From: Anaerolinea sp.
Lineage (GTDB): Bacteria; Chloroflexota; Anaerolineae; Anaerolineales; Anaerolineaceae
Direction: 5' to 3'
Assembly (NCBI GenBank): GCA_029975965.1
Contig: JARKOV010000166.1
Coordinates: 11,465-75,464 of the forward strand
DNA length: 64,000 nt
Shown here one piece after another: positions 39,265 to 50,657 of this stretch. Within the stretch, counting starts at the first letter, position 1, and every line of letters starts with the position of its first letter. The translations under genes and the position numbers were made by a program. A model generated the notes under the pieces. The model ran no database searches. It saw only the letters and a program-made list of their open reading frames with translations, and had not been told where the DNA came from.

Positions 39265-40080
39265 CTACCCCAGCGCCACATCCAGCAGCATCATCAGCGC
39301 GAAACCGAGCATCGCCCCGATGGTCGCCGCGTGGGTGTCTTCCTCCTGCTGCGCCTCGGGGATGAGCTCTTCGACCACCACATAGATCATCGCGCCGGCG
39401 GCAAAGGCCAGCGCGTAGGGCAGGATCGGGCGGATGAACAGCACCAGCGCTGCGCCGAGCACGCCGGCGAGCGGCTCAACCATGCCCGAAGCCTGCCCAT
39501 AAAAGAAGCTTTTGAAGCGGCTCAAGCCTTCGCGGCGCAACGGGATCGAAACCGCCGCCCCCTCCGGGAAGTTCTGGATGCCAATGCCCAGCGCCAGCAC
39601 CATCGCGCCTGCCAGGGATGCCGACGGCAGCCCCGCGCCCAGCGCGCCGAAGGCCACCCCCACCGCCAATCCCTCGGGGATGTTGTGCAGGGTGATCGCC
39701 AGCACGAGCAAGATGCTGCGCTGCCAGCGGGTCTTGATCCCCTCCGCCTGGTCGAGCGGCTGGCCGATGTGCAGGTGCGGCAGCAAATGGTCCACCAGCC
39801 ACAGGAAACCGCCGCCGAGTAAAAAGCCGATCACCGCCGGCAGCCAGGCCGGCCCCCCGGCCTCCTCGGCCATCTCGATCGCCGGCGCCAGCAGCGACCA
39901 GAAGCTGGCGGCGATCATCACCCCGGCGGCAAAGCCGAGCATCGCGTTGAGCACCCGCTGCCGGATGGTCTTAAAAAAGAAAACCCCTGCCGCGCCCAGC
40001 GCCGTCACCCCCCAGGTGAACAGCGTGCCCACCAGCGCCTGCGCGATGGGGTCGAGCGCCTTAAACCACTCGATGGCCAT
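39265..40080 (-). CDS. ZIP-family divalent metal transporter (GufA-like)
   Basis: Inner-membrane zinc/iron permease of 271 residues with about eight membrane segments. The two metal-binding helices carry [10 protein letters not shown] and QNFPEGAAV. The GufA-type has a shorter variable loop, here [11 protein letters not shown], with histidines. Gene is alone or co-transcribed with the URO-D gene 16 nt upstream. AGGGACGGGAACT precedes the ATG. GC-rich codon usage resumes here at the right edge of the glycan block. Confidence 0.9.
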   Translation of the reverse strand: MAIEWFKALDPIAQALVGTLFTWGVTALGAAGVFFFKTIRQRVLNAMLGFAAGVMIAASFWSLLAPAIEMAEEAGGPAWLPAVIGFLLGGGFLWLVDHLLPHLHIGQPLDQAEGIKTRWQRSILLVLAITLHNIPEGLAVGVAFGALGAGLPSASLAGAMVLALGIGIQNFPEGAAVSIPLRREGLSRFKSFFYGQASGMVEPLAGVLGAALVLFIRPILPYALAFAAGAMIYVVVEELIPEAQQEEDTHAATIGAMLGFALMMLLDVALG

Positions 40081-40096
40081 AGTTCCCGTCCCTTAT

Positions 40097-41227
40097 CTAA
40101 TCTCCATATCTTTGACGCCAGGGCCATTCGCGCGAGCCACCTGCTCCGCTCCCCACCCCCCGGCTTTGGACATAACGGTAACCCTCGACCAGGTTGGCCG
40201 GCGGCACCTCCACCCCCGACACGTTGCTGGTGAAAAGGAACATCCCTTTGCCGCCGTCGGTGCACGCCACGAAATAATCCACCTCGGCGCGCACGTCTTC
40301 TGGCGTGCCAAAGGGCAGCGTGCGCGAGACGCTCATCCCGGTGAAAAAGAGCAGCGGCTCGCCCATCCGGCTGCGCAGCCTGCCCAGCTCGCACAGGTCG
40401 ATGCCCAATTCGTACTGGAAACCCTGCAACCCGCTGAAGCCCATGTCGAGGAAATCGCCCAACAAGGGGCGCACGTCGCCATCGCAGTGATACACCAGGC
40501 GCACCCCGGCGTCCACCAACGGCTCGATGATCATCCGCACCGTGGGGAAATAATGCTTGCGCAGGAACCCCGGCGAGACCATCGGCCCGAGGTTGTTGCA
40601 CAGGTCTTCGCCGCAAAACATCAGCGGCACCAGGTCGTATTCGCGGTACAGGCCGGCCAGGATTTTGGCTCGCTCGCGCGAGTGCAGCGCGCGCGCCCAG
40701 TAGATCTTCCCCACCGCCTCGGGGTACAGCGCGCAGGCCAACCAGAAGGCGGTGTAGCCCACCTCGGTATAGAGTGGGTAGTGACCGCCGATTTCCCAAA
40801 AATTGGGCATCGGCTGGATGCCTTCCCAGGTTCGCAGGGCGCGCTCGAAGTAATCGCGGTAGGCCCACTCCTCGGCGGCCGCGTCGAAGCTGGCCAGCAC
40901 TTCTTTCTCGCTATCCGGGTACGAGTCAGCCAGGCCCAAGATCTCCTCGGGCTCCACGCCGGGGAATTTCTCCTCCTGCACCAGCCCGGTGCGAATCTGG
41001 TCGAGACCCAGCGGGACGACCGGCTGCACCATGCCGTCCACATCCAGCGCCGTGTGCGCCAGGATCACCGCCCGTTCCGGGTCGGCCAGGTAGGCCCCAT
41101 TGCTGATTCCGGCGATCTGCGCCAGCACACGCGCCCCACCGATCCACCCCCCAATCGACGGCACGCGGTCGACCTCCAATCCGCGCGCCTGCCGCACCAG
41201 GCGTTCCTTTTTGCTGAGCTGTCCCAT
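40097..41227 (-). CDS. Uroporphyrinogen-decarboxylase-family protein
   Basis: 376 residues with the URO-D/MtaA barrel fold, judged from the LVYHCDGDVRPLLGDFLDMGFSGLQGFQ and GMSVSRTLPFGTPEDVRAEVDYFV segments that match the family's C-terminal half. True HemE active-site features were not found, so it is more likely a corrinoid-dependent methyltransferase-like or uncharacterised member. Such genes are frequent beside carbohydrate genes in this kind of genome. Substrate unknown. GAGAGG before the ATG. Confidence 0.75.
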   Translation of the reverse strand: MGQLSKKERLVRQARGLEVDRVPSIGGWIGGARVLAQIAGISNGAYLADPERAVILAHTALDVDGMVQPVVPLGLDQIRTGLVQEEKFPGVEPEEILGLADSYPDSEKEVLASFDAAAEEWAYRDYFERALRTWEGIQPMPNFWEIGGHYPLYTEVGYTAFWLACALYPEAVGKIYWARALHSRERAKILAGLYREYDLVPLMFCGEDLCNNLGPMVSPGFLRKHYFPTVRMIIEPLVDAGVRLVYHCDGDVRPLLGDFLDMGFSGLQGFQYELGIDLCELGRLRSRMGEPLLFFTGMSVSRTLPFGTPEDVRAEVDYFVACTDGGKGMFLFTSNVSGVEVPPANLVEGYRYVQSRGVGSGAGGSREWPWRQRYGD

Positions 41228-41292
41228 CGGTAAACCTCTCCACCCATCGATAATTGCTGCTCAGGAAGCTACGGCCGATTTGCGAGGCGAAC

Positions 41293-41324
41293 GCGGGGCC
41301 TGGCGAAAGCCTGCCAGACCCCGC
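41293..41324 (-). terminator. Terminator hairpin after araA
   Basis: A 12-bp stem with one mismatch (41293-41304 against 41313-41324) and an 8-nt loop lies 7 nt beyond the araA stop. Confidence 0.6.
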
Positions 41325-41331
41325 CAGGCGA

Positions 41332-42837
41332 TTACAGGCCTTTCGCCAGGAGATAATACATCTCGTTCCAGCGCAGTTCTTTTTTGAACTCGGAAATTTG
41401 CGTGCCTTCGCCGATGCGCAGGTATTCCAGCCCGGCCATGGCGGTGAAGTCTTCCATGTGCTCAGCAGTCAAGGGCTGGCTGAAACCGGTGTGGTGAGCC
41501 CCGCCGGCCAGGATCCAGGCCGCCGCGGCCACCTTGAGATTGGGTTTCGGCGCCCAGACCACGCGCGCCACCGGCAGCCTGGGCAGCGCCGCATCCGGGG
41601 CGACCACTTCCACCTCGTTGACGATCATGCGGAAGCGGTTGCCCAGGTCCACCAGCGAGGCGTTGATCGCCGGACCGGGGCGCACGTTGAACACCAGGCG
41701 AGCCGGGTCATCTTTGCCGCCGATCGAGAGCGGGTGCATCTCCAGAGCCGGCTTGCCATCCGCAATCGAAGCGCACACCTCCAGCATGTGCGCGCCGAGC
41801 ACCTTCATCCCGGCCGGGTTGAAGTGGTAGGTGTAATCCTCCATGAAGGAGGTGCCCCCCTCCAGCCCGGCGCTCATCACCTTCATCGAGCGCACCAGCG
41901 CAGCGGTTTTCCAGTCGCCCTCGGCGCCGAAGCCGTAGCCGTCGGCCATCAAACGCTGCACCGCCAGGCCAGGAAGCTGCGCCATGCCGTACAGGTCTTC
42001 GAAGCAGGTGGTGAAGGCTTTAAAACCGCCCTGCTCGAGGAAAGCGCGCATGCCCAGCTCGATGCGCGCCGATTCGCGCAGCGCCGCCCGCCGGCTGCCG
42101 CCCTTGCGCAGCGACTCACCCACGCGGTAACTGTCATCGTAGAGCGCCAGTTGCCGCTCGATCTCGGCATCGCTGACCGCGTTGATGTACTGCACCAGCT
42201 CGCCCACGCCGTAGCCGTTGACCGAGTACCCCAGGCGAATCTGAGCTTCCACTTTATCACCTTCGGTGACGGCCACCTGGCGCATGTTGTCGCCAAAGCG
42301 CGCCACCTTCATGCCCTGCATGTCGAGCCAGGCGCAGGCAGCTCGCGCCCAGGCGCCCAACCGGTCGAGCACTTCTGGGTCCTGCCAATGTCCCACCACC
42401 ACCTTGCGCTCCAGGCGCAGGCGCGTGCCGATGAAGCCGTATTCGCGGTCGCCGTGGGCCGACTGGTTGAGGTTCATGAAATCCATGTCGATCTCGCCCC
42501 AGGGGATGTCGCGGTTGAACTGGGTGTGCAGGTGGGCAAGGGGCTTGCGCAGCGCGCTCAACCCGGCGATCCACATCTTGGCCGGCGAGAAGGTGTGCAT
42601 CCAGGTGACCAGCCCGGCGCAGTTGGGGGCGGCGTTGGCCTCCAGGCATAACTGGTGGATGGCGTCCGGATTGACCAGGACGGGCTTGAAGATCACGCGC
42701 ACCGGCATTTGCGGGGCGTTGCCGAGCTCGCGAGCGATGATTTGCGAGTGCTCAGCCACCTGTTTGAGCGTTTCAGGCCCGTAGAGGTGCTGGCTGCCAG
42801 TCACAAACCAGATTTCGTATGTTTTCAGGTCAATCAT
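41332..42837 (-). CDS. araA: L-arabinose isomerase
   Basis: Mn2+-dependent isomerase converting L-arabinose to L-ribulose, 501 residues, the E. coli length. Metal and catalytic residues fall at E. coli numbering: E306 (GAEGDWK), E333 (FMEDYTY), H350 (GAHMLEV) and His448/449 (GGAHHTG). No araB or araD is in the window. Substrate would come from the GH51 arabinofuranosidase encoded at 44899-46404 and the GH43 locus. Confidence 0.97.
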   Translation of the reverse strand: MIDLKTYEIWFVTGSQHLYGPETLKQVAEHSQIIARELGNAPQMPVRVIFKPVLVNPDAIHQLCLEANAAPNCAGLVTWMHTFSPAKMWIAGLSALRKPLAHLHTQFNRDIPWGEIDMDFMNLNQSAHGDREYGFIGTRLRLERKVVVGHWQDPEVLDRLGAWARAACAWLDMQGMKVARFGDNMRQVAVTEGDKVEAQIRLGYSVNGYGVGELVQYINAVSDAEIERQLALYDDSYRVGESLRKGGSRRAALRESARIELGMRAFLEQGGFKAFTTCFEDLYGMAQLPGLAVQRLMADGYGFGAEGDWKTAALVRSMKVMSAGLEGGTSFMEDYTYHFNPAGMKVLGAHMLEVCASIADGKPALEMHPLSIGGKDDPARLVFNVRPGPAINASLVDLGNRFRMIVNEVEVVAPDAALPRLPVARVVWAPKPNLKVAAAAWILAGGAHHTGFSQPLTAEHMEDFTAMAGLEYLRIGEGTQISEFKKELRWNEMYYLLAKGL

Positions 42838-42903
42838 GGGATCGGGCTCCTTTGAATGATGTCATCATGGATTGTATAACGGATTCGGATAACCATTAAA
42901 TGA

Positions 42904-42933
42904 CAAAGCTGGTGTGATTTTGCACCAGCTTTG
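42904..42933 (-). terminator. Terminator hairpin after the alcohol dehydrogenase gene
   Basis: Perfect 11-bp stem CAAAGCTGGTG/CACCAGCTTTG with loop TGATTTTG, 11 nt past the stop codon at 42945. Confidence 0.7.
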
Positions 42934-42944
42934 TTTTAGACGAC

Positions 42945-43976
42945 TTACGGCACGATGACGGTGCGCACATCCTCGCTGAAGAGCTCCAGCGCATCGAGGG
43001 CGGCGTTCACGGCCCCCGCTTCCAGCGGGATGGTGCGCGAGACGACCTCCGACAGGTCCAGCACGCCGCGGCGAGCGTATTCGATCAGCAGCGGCAGCTC
43101 CCGCAGCAGGTGGTCGTTCGAGCCGATCAACTCGGTCTCGGGGCCGAGCAGCTCGCGGTAGGTGTCGATGCTGAGGGGCTGGTCGCTGATGCCCACCATC
43201 ACCGCGCGACCGAACACCGCCAGCGAGCGCAGCGCCTGGCGCATGGTCAACGGCAGGCCGATCACTTCGAGGACCACGTCCACCCCTCGCCCGCCGCTCA
43301 GCCGGCGGATTTGCTCCACCGGGTCGCCCGCCGAAGCGTCAACCGGGATCGCACCGTATTTTTCCGCCAGCCTGAGCTTTGCGGGCTGGATATCCACCGC
43401 GTAAACGTCGCGCGCCCCCAGCGCCTGGCCGAGCTGCAGCGCGGAGAAGCCCAAGCCGCCCACGCCGTACACCGCCAGCGTCTCGCCGCCCTTCAGGCGC
43501 GACTTGCGCAGCGCGTGCAGCACGGTGGCCGAAGCGCACATCAAGGTGGCGCCCTGTTCGAAGGGGATCTCCTCCGGCAGGCGCACCGCGTTGCGCTCGG
43601 GCACGGCGATGTACTCGGCGTAACCGCCCGGCGTGTAATGCCCCAGCATCAGGCCGCGCTCGCAGAACTGCTCGCTGCCGGCGCTGCAGTAATAGCAGTT
43701 GCCGCAGGTGATCATGTAATGCAGGCAGACCCGGTCTCCGGGTCTGACCAGCGTCACCTGCCCGCCGACCGCCTCGACCACTCCCGCCACCTCGTGACCC
43801 AGGGTCATCGGCAGCGGGTAAACCGGCGACTTGCCGGCGCGATAATGCACATCGGAATGGCAAATGCCCGCCGCGCGCACCCGCACCAGGACGTCATGCT
43901 CGCCCAGTTGCGGCACGGGTACCTGGCGCAGTTCCAATGGTTGGCCCACTTCGACCAGCTGGATTGCGTTCATCAT
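42945..43976 (-). CDS. Zinc-dependent medium-chain alcohol dehydrogenase
   Basis: NAD(P)-dependent dehydrogenase, 343 residues. Catalytic zinc site ICHSDVH and GHEVAGVVE, structural zinc cysteines CGNCYYCSAGSEQFC, Rossmann motif GVGGLGF. Substrate unknown; similar enzymes oxidise sugar alcohols or primary alcohols. Two adjacent ATGs (43976, 43973) and no clear ribosome binding site. Upstream of araA on the same strand but separated from it by a terminator. Confidence 0.88.
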   Translation of the reverse strand: MMNAIQLVEVGQPLELRQVPVPQLGEHDVLVRVRAAGICHSDVHYRAGKSPVYPLPMTLGHEVAGVVEAVGGQVTLVRPGDRVCLHYMITCGNCYYCSAGSEQFCERGLMLGHYTPGGYAEYIAVPERNAVRLPEEIPFEQGATLMCASATVLHALRKSRLKGGETLAVYGVGGLGFSALQLGQALGARDVYAVDIQPAKLRLAEKYGAIPVDASAGDPVEQIRRLSGGRGVDVVLEVIGLPLTMRQALRSLAVFGRAVMVGISDQPLSIDTYRELLGPETELIGSNDHLLRELPLLIEYARRGVLDLSEVVSRTIPLEAGAVNAALDALELFSEDVRTVIVP

Positions 43977-44070
43977 GAGAAAAATTTTATCACAGAGGGA
44001 TTTTTATCAGCTTGTGCGGCCAATGGAAAATCGAAGTTTCTTCCTTCGACGGTGGAGGGTCGCAATCCAC

Positions 44071-44676
44071 CTAATCGCCGCGCAGCGAGAGCACTTCGTC
44101 GAGCAAGACGCCGTTGACACGGATCACCACGCGGCTCACGGTGGAGAACTGCAGGGCGGTCTGCTCCAACTGCGCCTTGACGCGCGGGCTGTCGCACACA
44201 CCGCCCAGCAGCAACGAGCCACTCAGGTCCACTGTGGCGGTGCCGTCTTTGAGCGCCACACCCTCCACGCGTAAATCCGACTGGTAAAGCGCGTTATACA
44301 GCCCCGATTCGCCGAAGAACTGGTCGTCCAGCGCCAGCAGGTCCTCCAGCGCCGCGCGCAGCACGCCGGTGGTGGATGGAATTTCGCGGTTTACCGCCAG
44401 GGCGCTGTCGCCGCAGCCCACCGCCGGGCCGGACACGCCGCCATCTTCCAGGGCGATGAGGAAGATTTGGACCACCATACTGTCAGGAGTCGGGCTGGCG
44501 ACCGGCTGGGCGGTCGCAGGTGGCGGGGTCGCGCTCGGCATTTCGGCCGGAAGGGTGGGTGCGGGCGGAGTCTCACCACCCGGCGATTGGCTAGCCAAAA
44601 CCGGCAGCGAACAGGCCAGCCCGACCAGCCAGAGCAGGCCGATGAAGACGATTAGGGAGTTTCGTTGGTATTTCAT
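44071..44676 (-). CDS. GerMN-domain lipoprotein
   Basis: Exported lipoprotein of 201 residues: type II signal peptide with LACS lipobox (Cys22), a Pro/Thr/Ala-rich linker (to ~65), then a GerMN domain (VVQIFLIALEDGG...VPSTTGVLRAALEDLL-type sequence, ending VVIRVNGVLLDEVL). GerMN domains occur in spore-germination and cell-envelope proteins; here an envelope role is more likely because no sporulation genes are in view. Confidence 0.85.
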   Translation of the reverse strand: MKYQRNSLIVFIGLLWLVGLACSLPVLASQSPGGETPPAPTLPAEMPSATPPPATAQPVASPTPDSMVVQIFLIALEDGGVSGPAVGCGDSALAVNREIPSTTGVLRAALEDLLALDDQFFGESGLYNALYQSDLRVEGVALKDGTATVDLSGSLLLGGVCDSPRVKAQLEQTALQFSTVSRVVIRVNGVLLDEVLSLRGD

Positions 44677-44852
44677 GCCCTCATTCTGCGGGTTCGATTC
44701 AAGTTTTCTGTTTTACACAATCCATTCTACGCCGGTTGGGGACGAAAAACCATACCCAGAGCGAGAGGGTCCCCCAGAGGCCGGGTTCAAGGAGGTGGCC
44801 ATCCTGCCGGTGGAAAACGCCATTTTCCGCCTGTGCCGGCTCAGTCTTTAAA

Positions 44853-44890
44853 GCGAAAAGAGGCCCGGGGCATCCAGGACCTCTTTTCGC
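44853..44890 (-). terminator. Terminator hairpin after the GH51 gene
   Basis: 11-bp stem GCGAAAAGAGG/CCTCTTTTCGC, 9 nt past the GH51 stop. On the minus strand it is followed by TTTAAAG. Confidence 0.7.
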
Positions 44891-44898
44891 ATCGCCGC

Positions 44899-46419
<1,521 letters not shown>

Positions 46420-46494
46420 TTAATCGTTGTTCTTTGGTCATATGCTTAGATAGGTTAATCCCTTTGTAGCCCAGGAATATTAAATCGGCTTCCG

Positions 46495-47619
46495 TTATCC
46501 ATCCTCAAGAAATCGGTAACGGTTTTTTCCATCAGCCGATGTTTGCGAGGGAATGACACAGGCCAGAGCCAATGCCAGACCAACCATACTCAAATTATAG
46601 ATCGTCAGATAAGGACCGGCATATTCATAGTAGTTTACTCCGACCGGGGCGTCTACCCAGGTGAGCACTGCAAGAATCGCCGAAAAGGAAAAGAACACCA
46701 GTCCAGCACGAATCGAGCGTAAAGAGGCCAGAATCAAGAAAATGGGCACCCCCGGCATTCCATAGGGAGACAGGACACTCGCGAAAACTGCCCCCAGTTG
46801 CCAATATTTCCATCGCCGCGCTACCAGGCATAAAATCGCAATCGGCAAAGCGACCCAATAGCCAAATCTTCCGGCAAGCGAATGCTCAACAAAAACCTGG
46901 GCCGGTGGTGGATCATTGAAAATAACTCTGATCCAATCTGGATATAGATGAGCGAAGGGTAGAAAATACAGCAGGAATGCCACCAATCCTGCTTTCCAAT
47001 CACGCCGGATGAAGATGAACAGCAGAACGATGAATAGACCGCCCTGTGGCTTGACCAGCAGGCAGCCGAATCCCAATACCCTCAAGATCAATCCACCCCA
47101 CGATTGGAAGCGGCGATCGCCTGCTATTAGCAACCATAAGCCGGAGCCTATGATGAACATATCGATCCCACCGGCAGATATTAAAAATAACATCGAGTTG
47201 GAAAAGAACCATGCCAAAGCTGTCCAGGCACGGTGGTAAAATGCGAAGCCCATCAGCAAGCCCGCGCCAAGAGCCAGGAATATGCGCGAATTTAAAAATA
47301 GCATCGGCCAGAGAAACATGACTGCGAAAGGCGGGTTATAAAAGTGCTCGATCCGGGTGGCTGAATTCCACGGATTACCACCCTGTAGTAAAAAGCGAAT
47401 TCCATATTGAATATTTTCAAAATCAAACGCGTTGACCAGAAAAATCCGGCTGGCAAACGCCAGGGTAATCGTTCCAAGCAGGAATCCTGCTCCAGCGCGT
47501 AGGAAATCCGGCCCGATACGCTCGAGTAGCCATATTTCAAGCTTTCGAACCTGAATGCCCAACCACTTCTCTCCAGCGAAAAATTTTGAGCAGCCTCTCA
47601 GGCAGAATTGTTTCCGCAT
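46495..47619 (-). CDS. GT87/DUF2029-like polytopic membrane protein
   Basis: About 374 residues with nine or ten hydrophobic segments. The layout (an early FDFENIQYGIRFLLQGGNPWNS segment, then FYNPPFAVMFLWPM and a mid-protein LVKPQGG) matches GT87-type polyprenol-phosphate mannosyltransferases, so a role in cell-envelope glycan assembly is possible. Base composition is visibly more AT-rich than its neighbours, hinting at separate acquisition. ATG 47619 was preferred to a TTG four codons upstream; no clear ribosome binding site. Confidence 0.65.
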   Translation of the reverse strand: MRKQFCLRGCSKFFAGEKWLGIQVRKLEIWLLERIGPDFLRAGAGFLLGTITLAFASRIFLVNAFDFENIQYGIRFLLQGGNPWNSATRIEHFYNPPFAVMFLWPMLFLNSRIFLALGAGLLMGFAFYHRAWTALAWFFSNSMLFLISAGGIDMFIIGSGLWLLIAGDRRFQSWGGLILRVLGFGCLLVKPQGGLFIVLLFIFIRRDWKAGLVAFLLYFLPFAHLYPDWIRVIFNDPPPAQVFVEHSLAGRFGYWVALPIAILCLVARRWKYWQLGAVFASVLSPYGMPGVPIFLILASLRSIRAGLVFFSFSAILAVLTWVDAPVGVNYYEYAGPYLTIYNLSMVGLALALACVIPSQTSADGKNRYRFLEDG

Positions 47620-47661
47620 GAGGCCAAACAAGGGAATATCAGTTTTTGACTGTATGCCTTG

Positions 47662-48018
47662 TTAACCTTTTACAAAGGACAACTTCGCCGCGATCTTCCC
47701 ACCGCGCAGGTGGAACACATCCACCCCGTGAATATGACCCGCCTGTCCATCTGCGCCGACCCAGGAATAGACCCAACGCTGCGCCGCGCGCTCGCCGCAG
47801 GCAAACAACTCGATAATCTCGATCTGCGCAGCAGTGGACGAATTGAAAAAATCCTCCCAGAAGCGGCGCACGGCCGCCTGCCCTTCGATGCGCTCGCCGT
47901 CCGGCGGCGGGTAGGTGTTTTCGAAGACACAGTCCTCGGTCATCATCGCCATCATCGCGTCCACGTCATGGCGGTTGAACGCCTCGTTGAAGCCCACCAG
48001 TAATTCAATTGTGTCCAT
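47662..48018 (-). CDS. SnoaL/NTF2-like small protein
   Basis: 118-residue single-domain protein of the NTF2-like superfamily: FNEAFNRHDVDAMMAMMTEDCVFEN at the N-terminus and HGVDVFHLRGGKIAAKLSFVKG at the end. Function unknown; members are small isomerase-like enzymes or ligand binders. It starts 5 nt after the SpoIIE-type phosphatase stop and GAAGGGTGAAAG serves as ribosome binding site, so the two are co-transcribed. Confidence 0.8.
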   Translation of the reverse strand: MDTIELLVGFNEAFNRHDVDAMMAMMTEDCVFENTYPPPDGERIEGQAAVRRFWEDFFNSSTAAQIEIIELFACGERAAQRWVYSWVGADGQAGHIHGVDVFHLRGGKIAAKLSFVKG

Positions 48019-48023
48019 CTCTT

Positions 48024-49280
48024 TCACCCTTCTTCCCGGCGGATGACGATCAGCGCCACGTCGTCCTGCGCCAGGCCGCCGCCGACGAAGCGCTGCACGT
48101 CTTCGTGGATTCCCTCCAGGACTTCGCGCGCCGGGCGGCCCGCCCTGGCCAATGCAGCTTCCAACAGGCGCTCTTCCTGGTAAAAAGCTCCCTGCGGGTT
48201 TTGCGCGTCGGTGATCCCGTCCGTGTAAAGCACCAGGAAGTCGCCCGGCTCCATGCGGTAATCGCGCTGGCGCCAGCGAGCCTGTTCCGAGACCCCCAGG
48301 GCCATGCCGGTCGGGCGCAGGTACTCGATCGACTGCCTGCCGCGCCGATTGGTGATCAGGAAGCCCGGCGGGTGCCCGGCGTTAGCGTACACCAGCCGGC
48401 CAGTGTGCGGCTCGAGGATGCCGAAAAAAGCGGTGATGAACATGCCGCCGCGCGTGTCCGAGAGCATGCGCTCGCTGATTGTGCTCAGCGTGACCGCCGG
48501 CAGCGTGGGAAAACGCATCGCGAAGGTGCGGAACAGCGTGCTCGAGAAGGCCATCAGCAGCGCCGCGCCCATGCCCTTGTCCGACACGTCCGCCACCACG
48601 ATGCCCCATTTGCGCGGGGCGAGAGGGATAAAATCGTAGAAATCCCCCGAGGTATCCCGCGCCGGCGCCAGCGTCGCGGCGATATCCCACCCGCGGATGA
48701 CCGGCGCGTCTTCGGGCAGCAGGTCCGCCTGGATTTTTCCAGCCATCGCCAGCTCGTGCGCCATGGTCTGCTCGCTGCGGTCGATGCCCAAGGTGCCGGT
48801 GAAAGGCGCCGGCGCCGGGGCGCGGGTTAATCCGTCGTCTTCTTCCGGTTCGCGCTCGAAGGAGATCCGGGTGGCGCCCTTGCCGTTCGCATCGCCGCCC
48901 GCATTTTCGCACACCTGCTTGAGCGCGGCATCGAACTCTTCCTCGTTGATGTCACGCGAGAAGATATACAGCGGCTGGCAGTTCAGCTCTTCCAGCGACT
49001 GGCACTGTTCCACCTCGCGGAGCAGTAAAACCACCTTCATCGCCGGGAGTTGTTCGCAGACCTGCCCGACCACCTGCCGGATTTCCTCCACGGGCTGGCG
49101 CAAATCGAGCACCAGGACGTCCGGCGCGGTCATCTGGCACAGTTGCAGCGCTTCGCCGCCGCTGCAGGCGAGGCCAACCAGTGATACATCCTTATTTTGG
49201 CCAAGCACAGCCGCCAGCCCGCGCAAAAAGATCGGCTGGTCAGAGGCGGCCACAATGCGGGTCACTTTTCGTTCGTTCAT
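48024..49280 (-). CDS. PP2C/SpoIIE-type phosphatase with atypical receiver domain
   Basis: 418 residues. The N-terminal ~120 residues look like a CheY-type receiver: the phosphoacceptor aspartate is retained in VLVLDLRQP, but the usual acidic pair is reduced to one Asp (AASDQP). The C-terminal half is an RsbU/SpoIIE phosphatase: ARDTSGDFYDF, VADVSDKGMGAALLM, YANAGHPPGFL and TDGITDAQNP hold the metal-binding aspartates. Probably part of a partner-switching stress or sigma-factor pathway; no kinase or anti-sigma gene is adjacent. Start ATG 49280 lacks a strong ribosome binding site. Confidence 0.88.
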   Translation of the reverse strand: MNERKVTRIVAASDQPIFLRGLAAVLGQNKDVSLVGLACSGGEALQLCQMTAPDVLVLDLRQPVEEIRQVVGQVCEQLPAMKVVLLLREVEQCQSLEELNCQPLYIFSRDINEEEFDAALKQVCENAGGDANGKGATRISFEREPEEDDGLTRAPAPAPFTGTLGIDRSEQTMAHELAMAGKIQADLLPEDAPVIRGWDIAATLAPARDTSGDFYDFIPLAPRKWGIVVADVSDKGMGAALLMAFSSTLFRTFAMRFPTLPAVTLSTISERMLSDTRGGMFITAFFGILEPHTGRLVYANAGHPPGFLITNRRGRQSIEYLRPTGMALGVSEQARWRQRDYRMEPGDFLVLYTDGITDAQNPQGAFYQEERLLEAALARAGRPAREVLEGIHEDVQRFVGGGLAQDDVALIVIRREEG

Positions 49281-49534
49281 AAGCAAAGGATGGCAACTGC
49301 GCCGAGGTTGAGGAAAAATCTGCGAATTTTCTTCTCCTCTGGCCCAGCAACTGCCAGTTAAGTATATCAAAAGTCAAGATTAGGAGCAGACAGGTTCCTG
49401 TCTCTGGCAAGCTTGCTTATAAAAATGAGAAGCTGCGACAACAAATTGGTGGCCCCCAGCGACATCGGCTGTCATCCACTTTCGCATTTCATGGTTTAAT
49501 AGGGGCACACTTCACCAGCGCGAAAGGAACCGAG

Positions 49535-50557
49535 ATGGCTCAACCCAAGATCCGTTTTGCCGCTGTCGGCTTGAACCACGGGCACATCTACAGCCAGACG
49601 ATTTTCATGCTCGAGGCGGGCGCTGAGCTGGTCTGGTACTACGCCAAAGAGCCTGACCTGGCCGCCCAATACGCCCAGGCTTTCCCGCAGGCGCGCGCTG
49701 CGCGCAGCGAGGAGGAAGTGCTGGAGGACGAAACCATCCAACTGGTTATCACCGCAGGGATTCCCTCCGAGCGCGCTCCGCTGGGGGTGCGCGCCATGCA
49801 GCACGGCAAAGACTTCATGAGCGACAAAGGTGCGCCAACCACCTTCGAGCAACTGGCCGAGGTGCGCCGCGTGCAGCAAGAAACCGGGCGCATTTACTCG
49901 GTGTGCTTCAGCGAGCGCTTCGGTGTCCCGGCGGTGGTCAAAGCACAGGAGCTGGTGGCGCAGGGCGCCATTGGGCGGGTGGTGCAGACCGTCGGCCTGG
50001 GACCCCACCGCGTCGGCCTGCACAACCGTCCCGACTGGTTCTTCCAGAAGGCCTATTACGGCGGCATCTTGATCGACATCGCCTCGCACCAATTCGACCA
50101 GTTACTCTACTTCACCGGCTCCACCCAGGCGCGGGTGAGCGCGGCGTACGTGGCCAATTACAGCCACCCCCAGCGTCCCGAGTTCGAAGATTTTGGCGAG
50201 GTGATGGTCGAAGGCGACCGGGGCACCGGTTACATCCGCGTGGACTGGTACACCCCGGACGGGTTGGGCGTTTGGGGCGACGGGCGCCTGGTGTTACTCG
50301 GCACCGAAGGTTACATCGAGATCCGCAAGTACATCGATGTGCTCGGTCGTCCCGGCGACAACCACCTGTTCCTGGTCAATCAGCAGGGCAAAGAGTACAT
50401 CGACTGCTCGGGGATCGAGCTGACTTACGGGAGAGATCTATCCTTCGACATCCTCAACCGCACCGAGACGGCCATGTCGCAGGAGCACTGCTTCCGCACG
50501 CTCGAGCTGGCACTGCAGGCCGAAGCGCAGGCCGTGCGCCTTGGGAACCTGCGCTAA
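49535..50557 (+). CDS. Gfo/Idh/MocA-family oxidoreductase
   Basis: NAD(P)-dependent sugar or inositol dehydrogenase family, 340 residues. N-terminal Rossmann fold beginning KIRFAAVGLNHGHIYS, where the usual GxGxxG is altered to GLNHGH, a form seen in some subfamilies. The EKP motif is replaced by DKG (D97-G99), with K98 likely still the catalytic lysine. C-terminal domain includes GILIDIASHQFDQLLYF. Substrate unknown. GAAAGGAACCGAG precedes the ATG. Confidence 0.85.
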   Translation: MAQPKIRFAAVGLNHGHIYSQTIFMLEAGAELVWYYAKEPDLAAQYAQAFPQARAARSEEEVLEDETIQLVITAGIPSERAPLGVRAMQHGKDFMSDKGAPTTFEQLAEVRRVQQETGRIYSVCFSERFGVPAVVKAQELVAQGAIGRVVQTVGLGPHRVGLHNRPDWFFQKAYYGGILIDIASHQFDQLLYFTGSTQARVSAAYVANYSHPQRPEFEDFGEVMVEGDRGTGYIRVDWYTPDGLGVWGDGRLVLLGTEGYIEIRKYIDVLGRPGDNHLFLVNQQGKEYIDCSGIELTYGRDLSFDILNRTETAMSQEHCFRTLELALQAEAQAVRLGNLR

Positions 50558-50587
50558 TCGTCCCTAAGCCATGGGCTGACCGCGCCG

Positions 50588-50657
50588 GATTGCGTTTCCA
50601 TTTTCATGAAAAATGTGGGGAGAACCCCACATTTTTCTGCAAATTAATTACACAATC
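50588..50657. repeat. Palindromic intergenic element, copy D
   Basis: Inner 12-bp perfect arms AAAAATGTGGGG (50609-50620) and its complement (50625-50636) around AGAA, with outer GATTG (50588-50592) and CAATC (50653-50657). It fills the gap between two convergent genes, overlapping the last codons of the minus-strand gene. Confidence 0.75.

Noticed and set aside
44690..44725. GGGTTCGATTC resembling a tRNA T-loop
   Set aside because: No acceptor, D or anticodon stems can be built around it; it lies in the leader of the GerMN lipoprotein gene.
44665..44860. N-terminal part of a long plus-strand frame upstream of the GH51 gene
   Set aside because: Frame continues as an antisense shadow of GH51 and has no coding character of its own.
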